Notes: generated by a model from the sequence alone, not told the origin. Positions 43,801 through 51,951 are shown, numbered from the stretch's first letter. The stretch is 64,000 bases of DNA from Cnuella takakiae (GCF_001953305.1 NZ_MTFE01000010.1:178146-242145), one strand, 5' to 3'. A program made the numbers and translations.

Positions 43801-45521
43801 GCGTTGATGGCGATCCCTTCACCCGCCAGGGCAAAGAGCTCGGAGGCCATAGGTGCCCCGAAGCGTACAAAATCGCCGGGATCGGTGTTGACAAAAATAT
43901 CACCGTCGCTGGCCGACTTACCCGTTTGGGTACCCGCGGCATTGCGGAACACCATGCCCAGCCGGAATATGGGTACACCCGCCGCCACGCCATAGTACTG
44001 GCGGATGCTGGGCAGGGTGATCTGCCATTTTTGATTGTCGCCGGGCACCTTGGTCATGAGGCCGATGCCATCGTCCTGTCCCCAGTTGCCTACCACATTG
44101 CTCCAGGTGGTACCATCGGGGCCCGAAAGCACTACGCCCGAATGTAGGTACACTTTGGTGGCGTCCTTTAATCCCGATACGCCCTGTGCCGCATCGTAGG
44201 TGAGGGTAACGGGCTCGTCGGCGGTGGGGTTGGCGGGACTCAGCTCCACGATGCCGCCGGTGGGTGCACCCACCAGCGCGAAATCATAGGCGCCGGTTAC
44301 ATCGTTGAAGGTGATATTGTACCTGCCCGCGGCAATGGGAATATTGGGACCATCCTGCGTGCCCACACCTGCGGGAAAGGCCTTGTCGCCCCAGTTGATG
44401 GTCCAGGCATCGTTGGCGCGGAACTTGGCCTCACCGGCAAAAAGCGCGGTGTTGAGCAGGGTCCAGCTATGGCCATCCGCGCCCCTCGTCATGGGCGTGG
44501 ATGTATTCCACCCGTTGGGGGTAGCCGAACCAATGATTCCCACGGTGGTATAATTGGTGGGGTTAAGTTTTTCGAAGGTATAAATACCCGACAAATCGTT
44601 GAAGCGGATGGTGTAATAAGCCGCTTCTGGGATACCCATATTGGGCCCGTCCTGTGTGCCGGTACCGGAAGGGAAGCCCGCAGCGCCCCAGTTTACCGTC
44701 CAGGCATCGTTGGCCCTGAATTTCAGCTCGCCCCCTTTCAGGTAAGCCGTGAGTATCCAGTTGTTGGGATCGCCGGTATTCACCAGCTGCATGGGTGTGG
44801 AGCCCTCCCAACCTTTGGACGTAGCCGAACCTATGATGCCCACGGTGGCATACACGGTGGGGTTGAGGTTTTTGAACAAATACGCCTGGGTAACATCGTT
44901 GAAGCTAATGCTGTACTGACCCGCAGGGATCTTAATGTTGCCCCCGTTGAACTCGGCCGTGCCGCCGGGAAAGCTGCTGCCGCCCCAGTTCACATCCCAT
45001 TTATTGTCCACCCTGAATTTCAGCTCTCCTTCTTTGAGGGTGATGTCTGCAAGCTTCCAGCTATGCGGATCATCAGGGTCCTTGGTCATGGCGGTGGACT
45101 GATCCCATCCGCCCGGTGTGGCGCTGCCCGCAATGCCTACACTTGCATAGGTAGTGGGACTAAGCGCGGTAAAGTTGTAATTGCCCGTGGCATCGTTGAA
45201 GCCAACGGTATAGTAGCCGCCGGTGGCCACCGGTATATTGGGACCGTTTTGGGTGCCGATACCTGTAGGAAAGGTGGTGGCGCCCCAGTTGACGTCCCAA
45301 CTGTTGTTGGCGCGGAACTTCGCTTCGCCGGGCTTCAGCCGCAGGGTGAGGCTCCACTGGCTGGCGCCCCCCGTTTGGTTCATGGGGGTGGAGGCTTCCC
45401 AGCCGGCAAGGGTTGCCGAGCCGATGATGCCCACGGTTGGGTAAGGGCTTTGGGCAAAACCTGTTGCCGCCAAAAGCAGGCAAAGGAGCCAAAGCAGGGG
45501 TTTGGTAAGGAAGGGTTTCAT
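40890..45521 (-). CDS. Giant T9SS-secreted GH13 amylase-like protein with four tandem binding modules
   Basis: The protein has 1543 residues. After a signal peptide come four tandem repeats of about 97 residues (about 25-410), each with VGIIGSAT..GW, M, KFRANDAWTVNWG, GTQDGPNIPI and FND..G.Y.F. They resemble SusE/SusF-type starch-binding modules. A further beta module and a CBM48-like domain (VLLAPKKAFAYVVGDFNNW) lead to a GH13 barrel with FDGYRFDLSKGF (nucleophile Asp), VIMEHLADN (acid Glu) and MESHDEERL (Asp). Near residue 1420 is the cysteine/histidine segment KVGICHRTG...HLAHGDYLG. The last 80 residues are a T9SS type A sorting signal. It probably degrades starch or related alpha-glucans outside the cell. 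It stands alone with a large upstream gap. Confidence 0.9.
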   Translation of the reverse strand: MKPFLTKPLLWLLCLLLAATGFAQSPYPTVGIIGSATLAGWEASTPMNQTGGASQWSLTLRLKPGEAKFRANNSWDVNWGATTFPTGIGTQNGPNIPVATGGYYTVGFNDATGNYNFTALSPTTYASVGIAGSATPGGWDQSTAMTKDPDDPHSWKLADITLKEGELKFRVDNKWDVNWGGSSFPGGTAEFNGGNIKIPAGQYSISFNDVTQAYLFKNLNPTVYATVGIIGSATSKGWEGSTPMQLVNTGDPNNWILTAYLKGGELKFRANDAWTVNWGAAGFPSGTGTQDGPNMGIPEAAYYTIRFNDLSGIYTFEKLNPTNYTTVGIIGSATPNGWNTSTPMTRGADGHSWTLLNTALFAGEAKFRANDAWTINWGDKAFPAGVGTQDGPNIPIAAGRYNITFNDVTGAYDFALVGAPTGGIVELSPANPTADEPVTLTYDAAQGVSGLKDATKVYLHSGVVLSGPDGTTWSNVVGNWGQDDGIGLMTKVPGDNQKWQITLPSIRQYYGVAAGVPIFRLGMVFRNAAGTQTGKSASDGDIFVNTDPGDFVRFGAPMASELFALAGEGIAINAEASAQASSIILEINEGSGYKQVAQAANSQTISYTYTVGAATSIQLRVRALLDGKEVVAEKALSLTIRLPNNIVAMPAGLRNGINYDPADPTRATLVLLAPKKAFAYVVGDFNNWTVANNYQMNQTPDGEYFWLQLAGLTPGKEYVFQYWVDGTIKVGDPYADKVADPFNDSKIPASVYPNPVAYNRTADGIATVLQTGQQAYAWKNPSVKGGRPAKENLVVYELLLRDFLASHSYKELADTLTYLKRLGVNAIELLPIMEYEGNESWGYNPSYLFAPDKYYGTRNDLKAFIDKAHELGFVVLLDMVLNHQFGQSPMVRMYWDAANGKPAANSPWFNPDATHPFNVGYDFNHESAYTKRYVDDVNRYWLEEYKFDGYRFDLSKGFTQKNNPNDVGAWSAYDQSRIDILKRMTDKIRAVDASAYVIMEHLADNSEEKVLADYGIMLWGNMNHPYNDVVNGKTNTDLGWSLAATRGWQQKGLVAYMESHDEERLMVRARNEGLGSGDYNIKDVKTALERVKLASAFYFTTPGPKMIWQFGELGYDVPIDFNGRTGNKPLPWGAGSLGYYGDAERQRLYKATAAIINLVAQNSKVFEEGQFAWTPTGQFRRITLSHHDMNVTIVGNFGVTAGSIQPQWQHTGTWYEYFSGNTFNISSTAGQVSLAPGEFRIYLDKKPTFPERGLVNQTISCVTATATASKRQLYFGLPGDQSSTIKVVPTGGVAPYTVSVTLNRALRCNVLNDAGDETWSAAAGTTTNNSCPAVPATTGGIPVSTISGLAAGGSYSVNTTLLANAVFTITVTDAGGCVQMATVAVDAEDVRCLAGKSGTTKVGICHRTGSAKNPCVAICVDPSEVAEHLAHGDYLGSCAPNCTAPVTNSIQAARTPEMETAQLQVGVTNNPAERGTSFQLQVQGNNREPITLRVLNGTGKLLQQQQGLRNGQTFTIGQSFAPGIYLAEVVQGKQRSVVKLVKQ

Positions 45522-46259
45522 ACAATCGTTGTTTCGGGTGATGGAGATGTTGCGATTCCGAAAGGGAAGCGGGTGCAGGGACGACAGATGACGGACGACT
45601 TTTTAACCGGTGGTCTGTCGCCTGTGGTCCGTGGTCGCTGTTTCATTTTCCGCGCTCCTTTATGTGTTTTCGCTACACATTATAAAAGCGGCAAAATGAG
45701 GTGAGGGGGCAATTTCAGGTCATAAAAAAGGATTGAGGGTTTAGGAGATGAGGGAACGAACCGGGTTACCAACAGCACGCCATCCATCGCCATTTGTGGG
45801 CGGGAGGGGCTTTGGGCAAAAGAAAATATGTACAGCGATCAGGGTTCATATGGCCTGGAGCGGGGCTGTGGGTTACAATAGGCGCCCACAAAAGGGTTAT
45901 TAGTTTGTGTATGGTACAGCCTTTACATCTTTTTGAATGGGGTAAAAGCTGCTGTTAAAGCAATCGTATGTATAAAAAAAAGCATTTTTTGAATACGGTG
46001 CAGCGTGGCGCCTAAAAAATGCGGCAAAGCCAACAGAAAAGCAGCCAATCAACATCGGTGTAAGCGCCCATTGCCCTACCGCGGAAAAAGGCTAAGTTGC
46101 TGTTTTACAAAGGACAAAAGCATAGGCCGGATGAAGCGCAGCACCAGTAAGGGTGTGAAGCAAAAAGGGCTGTGCCACAGGTAAATCCTTTTGATCAAAA
46201 AGCTTTCCAACAGCTGACAACCCAATACACAGACCAGCATAACAAACCATACAGGTTTC
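45522..46259. other. Long intergenic region upstream of the amylase-like gene
   Basis: This is 738 bp. At 45579-45637 there is an imperfect inverted repeat of GACGACAGATGACGGACGAC against GTCTGTCGCCTGTGGTCCGTGGTC, related to the tract at 54900. A small palindrome ATGTGT...ACACAT lies at 45662-45680. The rest is AT-richer than the flanks and holds no convincing gene. A short plus-strand frame at 46172 runs antisense into the next gene and is not supported. Confidence 0.5.
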
Positions 46260-46952
46260 TTAATCCTCTCCGAAAACCGCTTTCTGCATGGCGCTTTCCA
46301 GTTCAGGATCGTCGTCGGCTACTAGGGCCAATATTCGGAACCAATCCATATCGAGGTTATAATCCCTATCCAACTTTTCCATTTGCCTGATCAAAGAATA
46401 GGGTCCCCAAATGTCTTTAACCCTTTCCCATAACTGCACGCCTTTTCCACCAAAATCACTTGAATAACAAGCCAACTCCAAACTGTACACTTCATTTTCT
46501 TTTGATAAGGTGCAAATCGTTTCGCCACTGGAAACCATGTTCATACTATCTGATGAATAAATCTCAACTTCATAAAAACTAACTGCTAAAGCTTCTTCGG
46601 GCTGCACGATTAGTTTACGTGGAGGATCACCGGGTTTCGGATCATCAAGCCGGTATACTGAATGGTTGTTAGCGCAAGCAAATGGTGCGTACCCCAAATG
46701 CCGGATCAATGAATGCAGCGCCCGGTCGAAAATGCGTTTGGGGAAGAAGTTGTTGGCACCATAACCTGCAATAACAACAACAGGCAGGTCTTCATTTTTT
46801 AATACGCCAGCCATCCTCCGGTCTAAACTAACCCGGGGCTCATGCCCCCTGCCCGATAAATTGAATGGCCCATTATATTGTTCGGCAATAACAGCTTCCC
46901 TGAGAGACGCTCTGATGTACTTGTTGACTTTACGGGGATGAAGTGTACGCAT
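46260..46952 (-). CDS. Hypothetical protein
   Basis: ATG at 46952 gives 230 residues starting MRTLHPRKVNKYIRASLREAV; an ATG at 47039 would add 29 residues unlike normal protein. No signal, membrane segment or known motif was recognised. The C-terminal part is acidic (LVADDDPELESAMQKAVFGED). An RGHEPRVSLDRRMAGVL segment in the N-terminal third is basic. It begins the block of small unassigned genes. Divergent from the DUF3293 gene. Confidence 0.65.
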   Translation of the reverse strand: MRTLHPRKVNKYIRASLREAVIAEQYNGPFNLSGRGHEPRVSLDRRMAGVLKNEDLPVVVIAGYGANNFFPKRIFDRALHSLIRHLGYAPFACANNHSVYRLDDPKPGDPPRKLIVQPEEALAVSFYEVEIYSSDSMNMVSSGETICTLSKENEVYSLELACYSSDFGGKGVQLWERVKDIWGPYSLIRQMEKLDRDYNLDMDWFRILALVADDDPELESAMQKAVFGED

Positions 46953-47166
46953 AAGGATTTGAGTTGGTTTTAGTATTACAAAAGCCGGGTGATGCAGCTT
47001 ACCGGTGTGATTCCAATGGTGCCGGATGCATTTGCGCATGTTTTATCATCCCTTTATAGAATCATGCATCTTTAAAAATTATGCGGGATTGATTTGGACA
47101 GCTGTTTTTATGCAGGATGTTGTTACAGTATTTACATTTGAAGCATAAGCACAGGCATCAAACAAC

Positions 47167-47583
47167 ATGACAACCCAATCAATCCCTGCAGACCTATACA
47201 AAGCCTACCTGCATACTACCTACCAGGTGTATAGGCCATCCATAGCGATCAAGATTGGCAACACCCATCCGCAACTGGACGCCTTATTGGCAACACACGA
47301 TGCTGTGAACTGGGCTTTCCTTACTGCATACAATCCCTACTCGCAGGTGCTGCCGGCAACTGAAAACGAGCAACGCAACAAAGCACTGGAAGCCTTGCTG
47401 GCACCCTACCCTTATTATGCCGGTGCGGGTATGGGCGAAGACCCTTCATGGACACCCGAAGCCTCCTTCCGGGTACTGGGAATAGATTGTGCAACGGCGC
47501 ACCAACTGGGCAAACAGTTTGGCCAAAATGCAATCGTTGCAGGTATCAAAGGCGAAAGGGCCGAACTTATAATTACCCTATGA
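47167..47583 (+). CDS. DUF3293 family protein
   Basis: The protein has 138 residues, the family's usual size. Family features are visible: YLHTTYQVYRPSIAIKIG near the start, the AFLTAYNPYSQ motif, N..R...L...L, SWTPEASFRVLGID and the closing FGQNAIVAG. The function of DUF3293 is unknown. It is the only plus-strand gene in this block and is convergent with the next gene. Confidence 0.85.
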   Translation: MTTQSIPADLYKAYLHTTYQVYRPSIAIKIGNTHPQLDALLATHDAVNWAFLTAYNPYSQVLPATENEQRNKALEALLAPYPYYAGAGMGEDPSWTPEASFRVLGIDCATAHQLGKQFGQNAIVAGIKGERAELIITL

Positions 47584-47626
47584 GTCATCCCGCAAGGCAA
47601 CAGTTGTTCAATAGTACCGCAGTGCC

Positions 47627-48112
47627 TTATTTTTCTTCGGGGTCGGGCAATTCTTCATCGATGTATGTTTCCATTTTTTCGAAAACAGCATACACATCTT
47701 CGGCATATACCACGTACATCTTGGAGGTATAACCCATACCGCTTACATCATCCAGATCAATCACCCGGGCACCATAGCTAGCTGCCTGCTCCAGCAGCCA
47801 GTCGTGAAAGATATCCAGGTCGATGTCTACGGAATCTTCTGTTGGTAAATAGTTGCGGCCCGCATGCCGTACAATCCCGGCCAGCAGTTTATCCTTTCCG
47901 GTATAGAGAAAGCCTTCAGTAACATAGGGCCGCAGCAGGCCCTCCAGGTGGTACCGTAGGCTATCAACCCCCGAGGTGTCGCGGTTGAAGCATTCGTTAT
48001 AAGTGCGGTCGAGCAATACCAGTACATGATCGCAGTCGCCTGGCTCACCGCAATGGGGACAAAGTGGCATGCCTTCCTCGCTTGCTTCCGGTTCGTCCAA
48101 GCAATCTTCCAT
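47627..48112 (-). CDS. Hypothetical protein with N-terminal CPHCGxxxxCxH cluster
   Basis: The protein has 161 residues. The first 35 contain LCPHCGEPGDCDH, a possible zinc site. The rest is acidic with an alternating helix/strand pattern (DSVDIDLDIFHDWLLEQAASYGARVIDLDDVSG) and ends in DEELPDPEEK. No family was recognised. Small acidic proteins with such tails are common among immunity proteins, but no toxin gene is visible next to it. It is followed by the SH3-like gene upstream on the same strand. Confidence 0.65.
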   Translation of the reverse strand: MEDCLDEPEASEEGMPLCPHCGEPGDCDHVLVLLDRTYNECFNRDTSGVDSLRYHLEGLLRPYVTEGFLYTGKDKLLAGIVRHAGRNYLPTEDSVDIDLDIFHDWLLEQAASYGARVIDLDDVSGMGYTSKMYVVYAEDVYAVFEKMETYIDEELPDPEEK

Positions 48113-48154
48113 TGTGGTTGTTTTGATAGTTGTAAAAAATAAAATGCAGTACCG

Positions 48155-48991
48155 TTATTGATTGAATTCCCGTTCAGAAATCTTCTTTGCACTGAATTGG
48201 TTAGCAAAAGGCTTTTGGGAATACACTACATTGAGCGATAGTTCGTAGGAAGGCAACTGCCAGTTTTCATACTCCGTTCCACCCACCCAGGTATTGGGTT
48301 GTTTCCACTTGCGGAAATCAAGGGCATCCGATCCCTTTTCATACATCGCATACAGCAGAAACTGCACTTTGCATTGGCCTTCCACATTCGATTTGCGCAA
48401 GTCCTTACCATAGGCCACTTTCACGTAGTATTTATTTTCCGGAATGTTTTCCATCCGGTAGGTATCACCTGCTTTTACATAAGCAATGCGGATGCATTCG
48501 TTGCCCTCTAGGGTCATAAGCTTTACCACCACATCGGCATTGACGCCCACTTTGATGCGCAACACATTATCCAGTGTAGCATCGTATGCCGGTGTGATAT
48601 TGTCGCAATCAGGATTGTCGCCGGTGGCAGCGTACACTTTTTGTAAATGTTTCGTTGCTTCCACCTCTTCAATAGGCAGCAGCCATTTGGCGGCCACATA
48701 ACCTTCTGCGCCTTCAATACGAACCTTATACCACCCGATGCTGGCTGTTTCCAGCACACCAACGATCCTGCCTTTTTCCAACTGTCCCATCAGCACACCG
48801 GTGGCTGTTGGTGCACGGCGCATATGTACCTTGTCGCCAACAACCACATAGCTATCCTGCGCCTGTACCACAAGGCCTGCCAACAGGAAGTAAACAAAGG
48901 AAACAAACCTTGGAATGCCAGTAGCCGGTTGCCTACAGCAAGGCGATACGGAACAGCGAAATGAAAAAGAAGACCACAGTACTTTTAGCAT
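48155..48991 (-). CDS. Exported protein with bacterial SH3-like domain
   Basis: The product has up to 278 residues. A signal-like hydrophobic stretch (FVSFVYFLLAGLVVQAQ) ends near residue 46, so either the start lies further downstream or the leader is long. An SH3b-like domain follows (VVVGDKVHMRRAPTATGVLMGQLEKGRIV, GWYKVRIEGAEGYVAAKWLLP, about residues 48-108). The second half (about 150-278) looks like a beta domain of unknown type. SH3b domains often bind peptidoglycan or metal-free peptides in the periplasm. It lies 12 bp after the J-domain gene, so the two are probably co-transcribed. Confidence 0.7.
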   Translation of the reverse strand: MLKVLWSSFSFRCSVSPCCRQPATGIPRFVSFVYFLLAGLVVQAQDSYVVVGDKVHMRRAPTATGVLMGQLEKGRIVGVLETASIGWYKVRIEGAEGYVAAKWLLPIEEVEATKHLQKVYAATGDNPDCDNITPAYDATLDNVLRIKVGVNADVVVKLMTLEGNECIRIAYVKAGDTYRMENIPENKYYVKVAYGKDLRKSNVEGQCKVQFLLYAMYEKGSDALDFRKWKQPNTWVGGTEYENWQLPSYELSLNVVYSQKPFANQFSAKKISEREFNQ

Positions 48992-49003
48992 AAAAGGAAT
49001 TGT

Positions 49004-49639
49004 TTAAAATTTTAGTTCACCACTGCTATCCATCCGCACCGGCATTGCCTTTTGCAAGGGAATGGCTTCGTGTTCGATGGGCAGTGAAATATCCAATGGT
49101 TTGATCGGGGGCATTTCCTTGTTCAACAGGTTGGTGTCGATGCGCATGGACCGCAAGGCTGTATCCACCCGGTCATAACCGGGCAGATACCACGACGAGC
49201 CGCCAGCCGTATCGGCCACCTGTTGAACAGGTACTGGGTTGGAGTACTTCGAAGTATCACTATATCGGCACTCCCTGAGAAAAGCAGTAACCAATACAAA
49301 AGCGAAAACCCTAAAAAAAGGCTTTACCCATGGTGGGTCGGCATCCGGGTCTGTCACTACTGTTTGGGTGGCGGTTGCAGGTGCTGCAGTATTTGGCCGC
49401 GGGCGCACCGGTGCTCTTGCAGCTGCCAGCAGTTCATCATAGCGCCTGCGCTTATCCCTATCCGATAAGATATCGTATGCCGCATTGATGCTTTTCAGCT
49501 TTTCTTCGAAATAAGACGCACCGCCATTCCGATCGGGGTGATACTGAAATACTAGCTGCCGGTAGCGGTTCCGGACCTGTTGCGGGGTGGCATGTTCCGG
49601 AACACCTAACAGCTGGTACAAGGTTGGGGAATGAGGCAT
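49004..49639 (-). CDS. J-domain (DnaJ-like) protein with a membrane segment
   Basis: ATG at 49639 gives 211 residues starting MPHSPTLYQLLGVPEHATPQQV, the normal start of a J domain; a longer frame from 49753 adds 38 unlikely residues. The HPD motif is present (QYHPDRNGG), followed by INAAYDILSDRDKRRRYDELL. A Pro/Ala/Thr linker leads to a hydrophobic segment (FFRVFAFVLVTAFL, about 115-130) and a periplasmic-type tail. J proteins stimulate DnaK-type Hsp70s. This one is probably membrane-tethered with the J domain in the cytosol. It sits 12 bp before the SH3-like gene. Confidence 0.85.
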   Translation of the reverse strand: MPHSPTLYQLLGVPEHATPQQVRNRYRQLVFQYHPDRNGGASYFEEKLKSINAAYDILSDRDKRRRYDELLAAARAPVRPRPNTAAPATATQTVVTDPDADPPWVKPFFRVFAFVLVTAFLRECRYSDTSKYSNPVPVQQVADTAGGSSWYLPGYDRVDTALRSMRIDTNLLNKEMPPIKPLDISLPIEHEAIPLQKAMPVRMDSSGELKF

Positions 49640-49850
49640 ATGGGTTTTGGTTGCGGCGCAGGTACCGGTTTCAAACAGTGCACACCTTGTGGACGGCAAA
49701 TATAAACGGCCGCAAAGGGCGGGTATTGTTGGTGCATCAATTTTCGAATACATCCTACAACGGTAGTTGCAAGATGCAGGAACAGATCACGCCGGGTGCA
49801 ACACTTCATATAAAGCATACAGGCCCCACCTGGTTGCAGCCAGTATTGCA

Positions 49851-50132
49851 TCAACCTGCAATGCCGATACTGATTTCCGCATCACACGGCTCTTGTTGTT
49901 CATCGGCAGTATCATCCTGAACCGGTATAAAACGGTAGGCGCGGTAACTACATACCGGTTTGATGTGCATCCGTTCTTCCACGAAGTAATAGTGGTGCCC
50001 ATCGGTTTCATCATAATAGGTACTGGCAATGGTGTATACGGCACCTTCGGTTAACAGGTGTTCTGGCTTGATCCTATCCGGCCGTTTTGGATTGGAGCCA
50101 TCGATAAACATCATTTTTTTCCCTGGTTGCAT
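49851..50132 (-). CDS. Small hypothetical protein
   Basis: ATG at 50132 gives 93 residues starting MQPGKKMMFIDGSN; a longer frame to 50207 adds residues of poor quality. The core (GAVYTIASTYYDETDGHHYYFVEERMH) resembles a small beta-barrel fold, and the C-terminus is acidic. No signal or known family. It is 84 bp downstream of the next small gene on the same strand. Confidence 0.55.
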   Translation of the reverse strand: MQPGKKMMFIDGSNPKRPDRIKPEHLLTEGAVYTIASTYYDETDGHHYYFVEERMHIKPVCSYRAYRFIPVQDDTADEQQEPCDAEISIGIAG

Positions 50133-50216
50133 GTTGTTATGGTTTTTGTTGAAAAATGAAAGGATGTATACTTCCAGTAAAGCAATACCGGCCGATACAT
50201 CAGCCAAATTTTATTT

Positions 50217-50561
50217 TCAGTCCTTTGTATCTTCGACATCAGTGCCATTCAGCCACTGTTGTACCTCTTTTACCTCGCGGCAGGTGAAATAGTACAACCT
50301 GATCTTCTGCTGCAGGGCAGCCTGTTCTCTGGTAAGCACGGTTGCCGATCTTCTTGCCCGGTACATGCGATGCAAACCTCCCTGGTAATCATCGTACAGT
50401 TCTTCAAGCGCTTCGAGCGCTTCCATTACCTCCGCAATGGTTTTACCGTTCACCGCCACAAAACGGCTGGTCATGGTTACCAGGTCCTCAAGGAAGGGCT
50501 CCATAGTATCATCAAACTGATCTAAGCCTTCAAGGGGCAAGGCATGTTTCTGTAATTCCAT
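50217..50561 (-). CDS. Small helical hypothetical protein
   Basis: The protein has 114 residues, mostly predicted helix with leucines and charged residues (TIAEVMEALEALEELYDDYQGG, then EQAALQQKIRLYYFTCREVKEVQQWL). It is consistent with a coiled coil or helical bundle. No family was recognised. It lies 52 bp downstream of the next gene (50614-51165) on the same strand. Confidence 0.6.
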   Translation of the reverse strand: MELQKHALPLEGLDQFDDTMEPFLEDLVTMTSRFVAVNGKTIAEVMEALEALEELYDDYQGGLHRMYRARRSATVLTREQAALQQKIRLYYFTCREVKEVQQWLNGTDVEDTKD

Positions 50562-50613
50562 GTGGGCTTCTGTGGTATTGAACGGTTTTTAAATAGTGCT
50601 TGCCACCTGTTGG

Positions 50614-51165
50614 TTATAGCGCATGTTTCTCGGTATACCAAGCAAAAGCGGGCTGGCTGGCATCGCTGTTACGCTCCGGGTCGAAATGGCCTACATCGTA
50701 GTTGTAGCGCAACAGCCCGGCCTTACAGTAAACCTTCAGCGGCCAGCCATAATTCCATCCGAAGCCCAATGCCGTACCGCCCTTCAATGCCTTACCCACC
50801 AACTGACCGTCTTCAAACAAAGACACGATGGCCTGCCCCCTGCCCGCGCCATAGAGGCCCAGGTAAAAATGATCGAAATGGTAGTGATGACCTGCGAGGT
50901 TAAAACAGGTATGTACATGGTGATGATAAGTGCCCCCGGAGTTGATGGGCGTGACTTCGGTAAACACAAGCGGTACCGGCCATTTTTGCAACAGCCATAC
51001 TTTGCCGGGCACATTTAAAGTTTGTGGCGGCGCAGGCTGGCCCAACTCCCGCATGTTCAGTGTTTGTGGGGTTAGGTCAAATGGTTTGCGGTGGTGCCAG
51101 GGATTGAAGAAAGTAAGACACTCGGACCGGTTGAATGCTGCCGGGCAGCTGCAGGGTTGTTGCAT
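50614..51165 (-). CDS. Hypothetical beta-rich protein
   Basis: The protein has 183 residues. After a Cys/Pro-rich start comes a mainly beta segment with several histidines (GGTYHHHVHTCFNLAGHHYHFDHFYLGLYG) and glycine-rich strands (GWNYGWPLKVYCKAGLLRYNYDVGHFDPER). The His pattern could bind a metal. No signal peptide and no family was recognised. It begins a run of three same-strand small genes. Confidence 0.55.
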   Translation of the reverse strand: MQQPCSCPAAFNRSECLTFFNPWHHRKPFDLTPQTLNMRELGQPAPPQTLNVPGKVWLLQKWPVPLVFTEVTPINSGGTYHHHVHTCFNLAGHHYHFDHFYLGLYGAGRGQAIVSLFEDGQLVGKALKGGTALGFGWNYGWPLKVYCKAGLLRYNYDVGHFDPERNSDASQPAFAWYTEKHAL

Positions 51166-51218
51166 GTGCTTTCTGTATTAAAGGTTACAAAAAGCATCAG
51201 GGAGTAAATACGCAGGAG

Positions 51219-51341
51219 ATGAAGCAGGTACTTCAAGCTTTTGACCATCTGGATGATCCGCATACTGTTCCACCGTTAGCCTGGGCCCGGTTGGCATCTT
51301 CACCCGCAGGTGAAGAACTCCTGATGCTGTACAAACCATAA
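51219..51341 (+). CDS. Very small ORF, possibly a gene fragment
   Basis: ATG at 51219 gives 40 residues (MKQVLQAFDHLDDPHTVPPL then AWARLASSPAGEELLMLYKP, in two parts). The composition is protein-like and the start is preceded by CAGGAG. It may be an independent small protein or the remains of a larger one. Weak support. Confidence 0.3.
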   Translation: MKQVLQAFDHLDDPHTVPPLAWARLASSPAGEELLMLYKP

Positions 51342-51516
51342 ACGTAGTAGGGCTTGTACTATTGTATGATGCAAAAAATATTTTCGGTTGTACGTTCCCG
51401 TAAACAGTATACTGATAAACGGAAACTTCCGTTGGATAAAGCTGTAAGATTCTATATATGTCCACGACCTGGTTGAAAACGGAATACAATTAAACGATGC
51501 CCATTGTACCTGTATG

Positions 51517-51752
51517 TAGCCCACGGTTTCAACCGTGGGATAGCAACAGCATAAACCTTGGTCAATAAAACCGTTTCAACGGTTTTACCGCCGTCAATTA
51601 TTGGTTGGATACAAACTGAATAGGCAGCTACAATGCCGCATGTGTTCAAATTTTTATGTCGGCAGATTGCCAACAGCTCCAAACAAAAACCGTTGAAACG
51701 GTTGGCTCATAATTTTGTAGGTGCGATACCCCCCACGGTTAAAACCGTGGGC
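51517..51752. repeat. Cluster of four ACGGTTxxAACCGT palindromes
   Basis: Hairpins at 51518-51540 (GCCCACGGTTTCAACCGTGGG), 51566-51587 (TAAAACCGTTTCAACGGTTTTA), 51687-51705 (AACCGTTGAAACGGTT) and 51731-51751 (CCCACGGTTAAAACCGTGGGC). They share an AACCG/CGGTT core. The outer two form GCCCACGG/CCGTGGGC borders enclosing the other two, giving a symmetrical array. This resembles a REP/BIME unit. Confidence 0.85.
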
Positions 51753-51837
51753 TAAACACGCTGCTTTGAAAAAAATACCGGCGTTCTCCGAGTTGGCCAC
51801 AGGTTGGCTCAAAACCTATGGAACGCATCAAACCAAT

Positions 51838-51895
51838 GCAACCCATTGAACTCATTGAACCTTTTGAACCCATTGAACTTACTAAACGCCCTATA
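51838..51895. repeat. CATTGAAC short repeats
   Basis: CCCATTGAACTCATTGAACCTTTTGAACCCATTGAACTTACT-type units repeat the 8-mer CATTGAAC or TTTTGAAC. The segment is the reverse complement of the GTTCAATGAGTTCAATG tract at about 24165-24185, so it is a dispersed element. Confidence 0.7.
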
Positions 51896-51951
51896 CCGGC
51901 AGATCGCACCGAACTACAGCCTGATTGAAACTTGCTCCAACTCCCCATTCA

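Larger units (their letters stand above)
51166..51951. other. Intergenic region with a tiny ORF and a palindrome cluster
   Basis: This is 786 bp. A 40-codon plus-strand ORF and two repeat groups (described separately) are present. Nothing else gene-like was found in the remaining sequence. Confidence 0.5.

Noticed and set aside
41229-44147. 972-codon plus-strand frame opposite the amylase-like gene
   Set aside because: Same reason: the minus-strand protein is a clear multidomain T9SS amylase, and the plus frame is low-complexity His/Val/Gly sequence.
46172-46390. 72-codon plus-strand frame starting at a GTG
   Set aside because: Its first 28 residues look plausible, but it then runs antisense through the 3' end of the neighbouring gene and has no family match.
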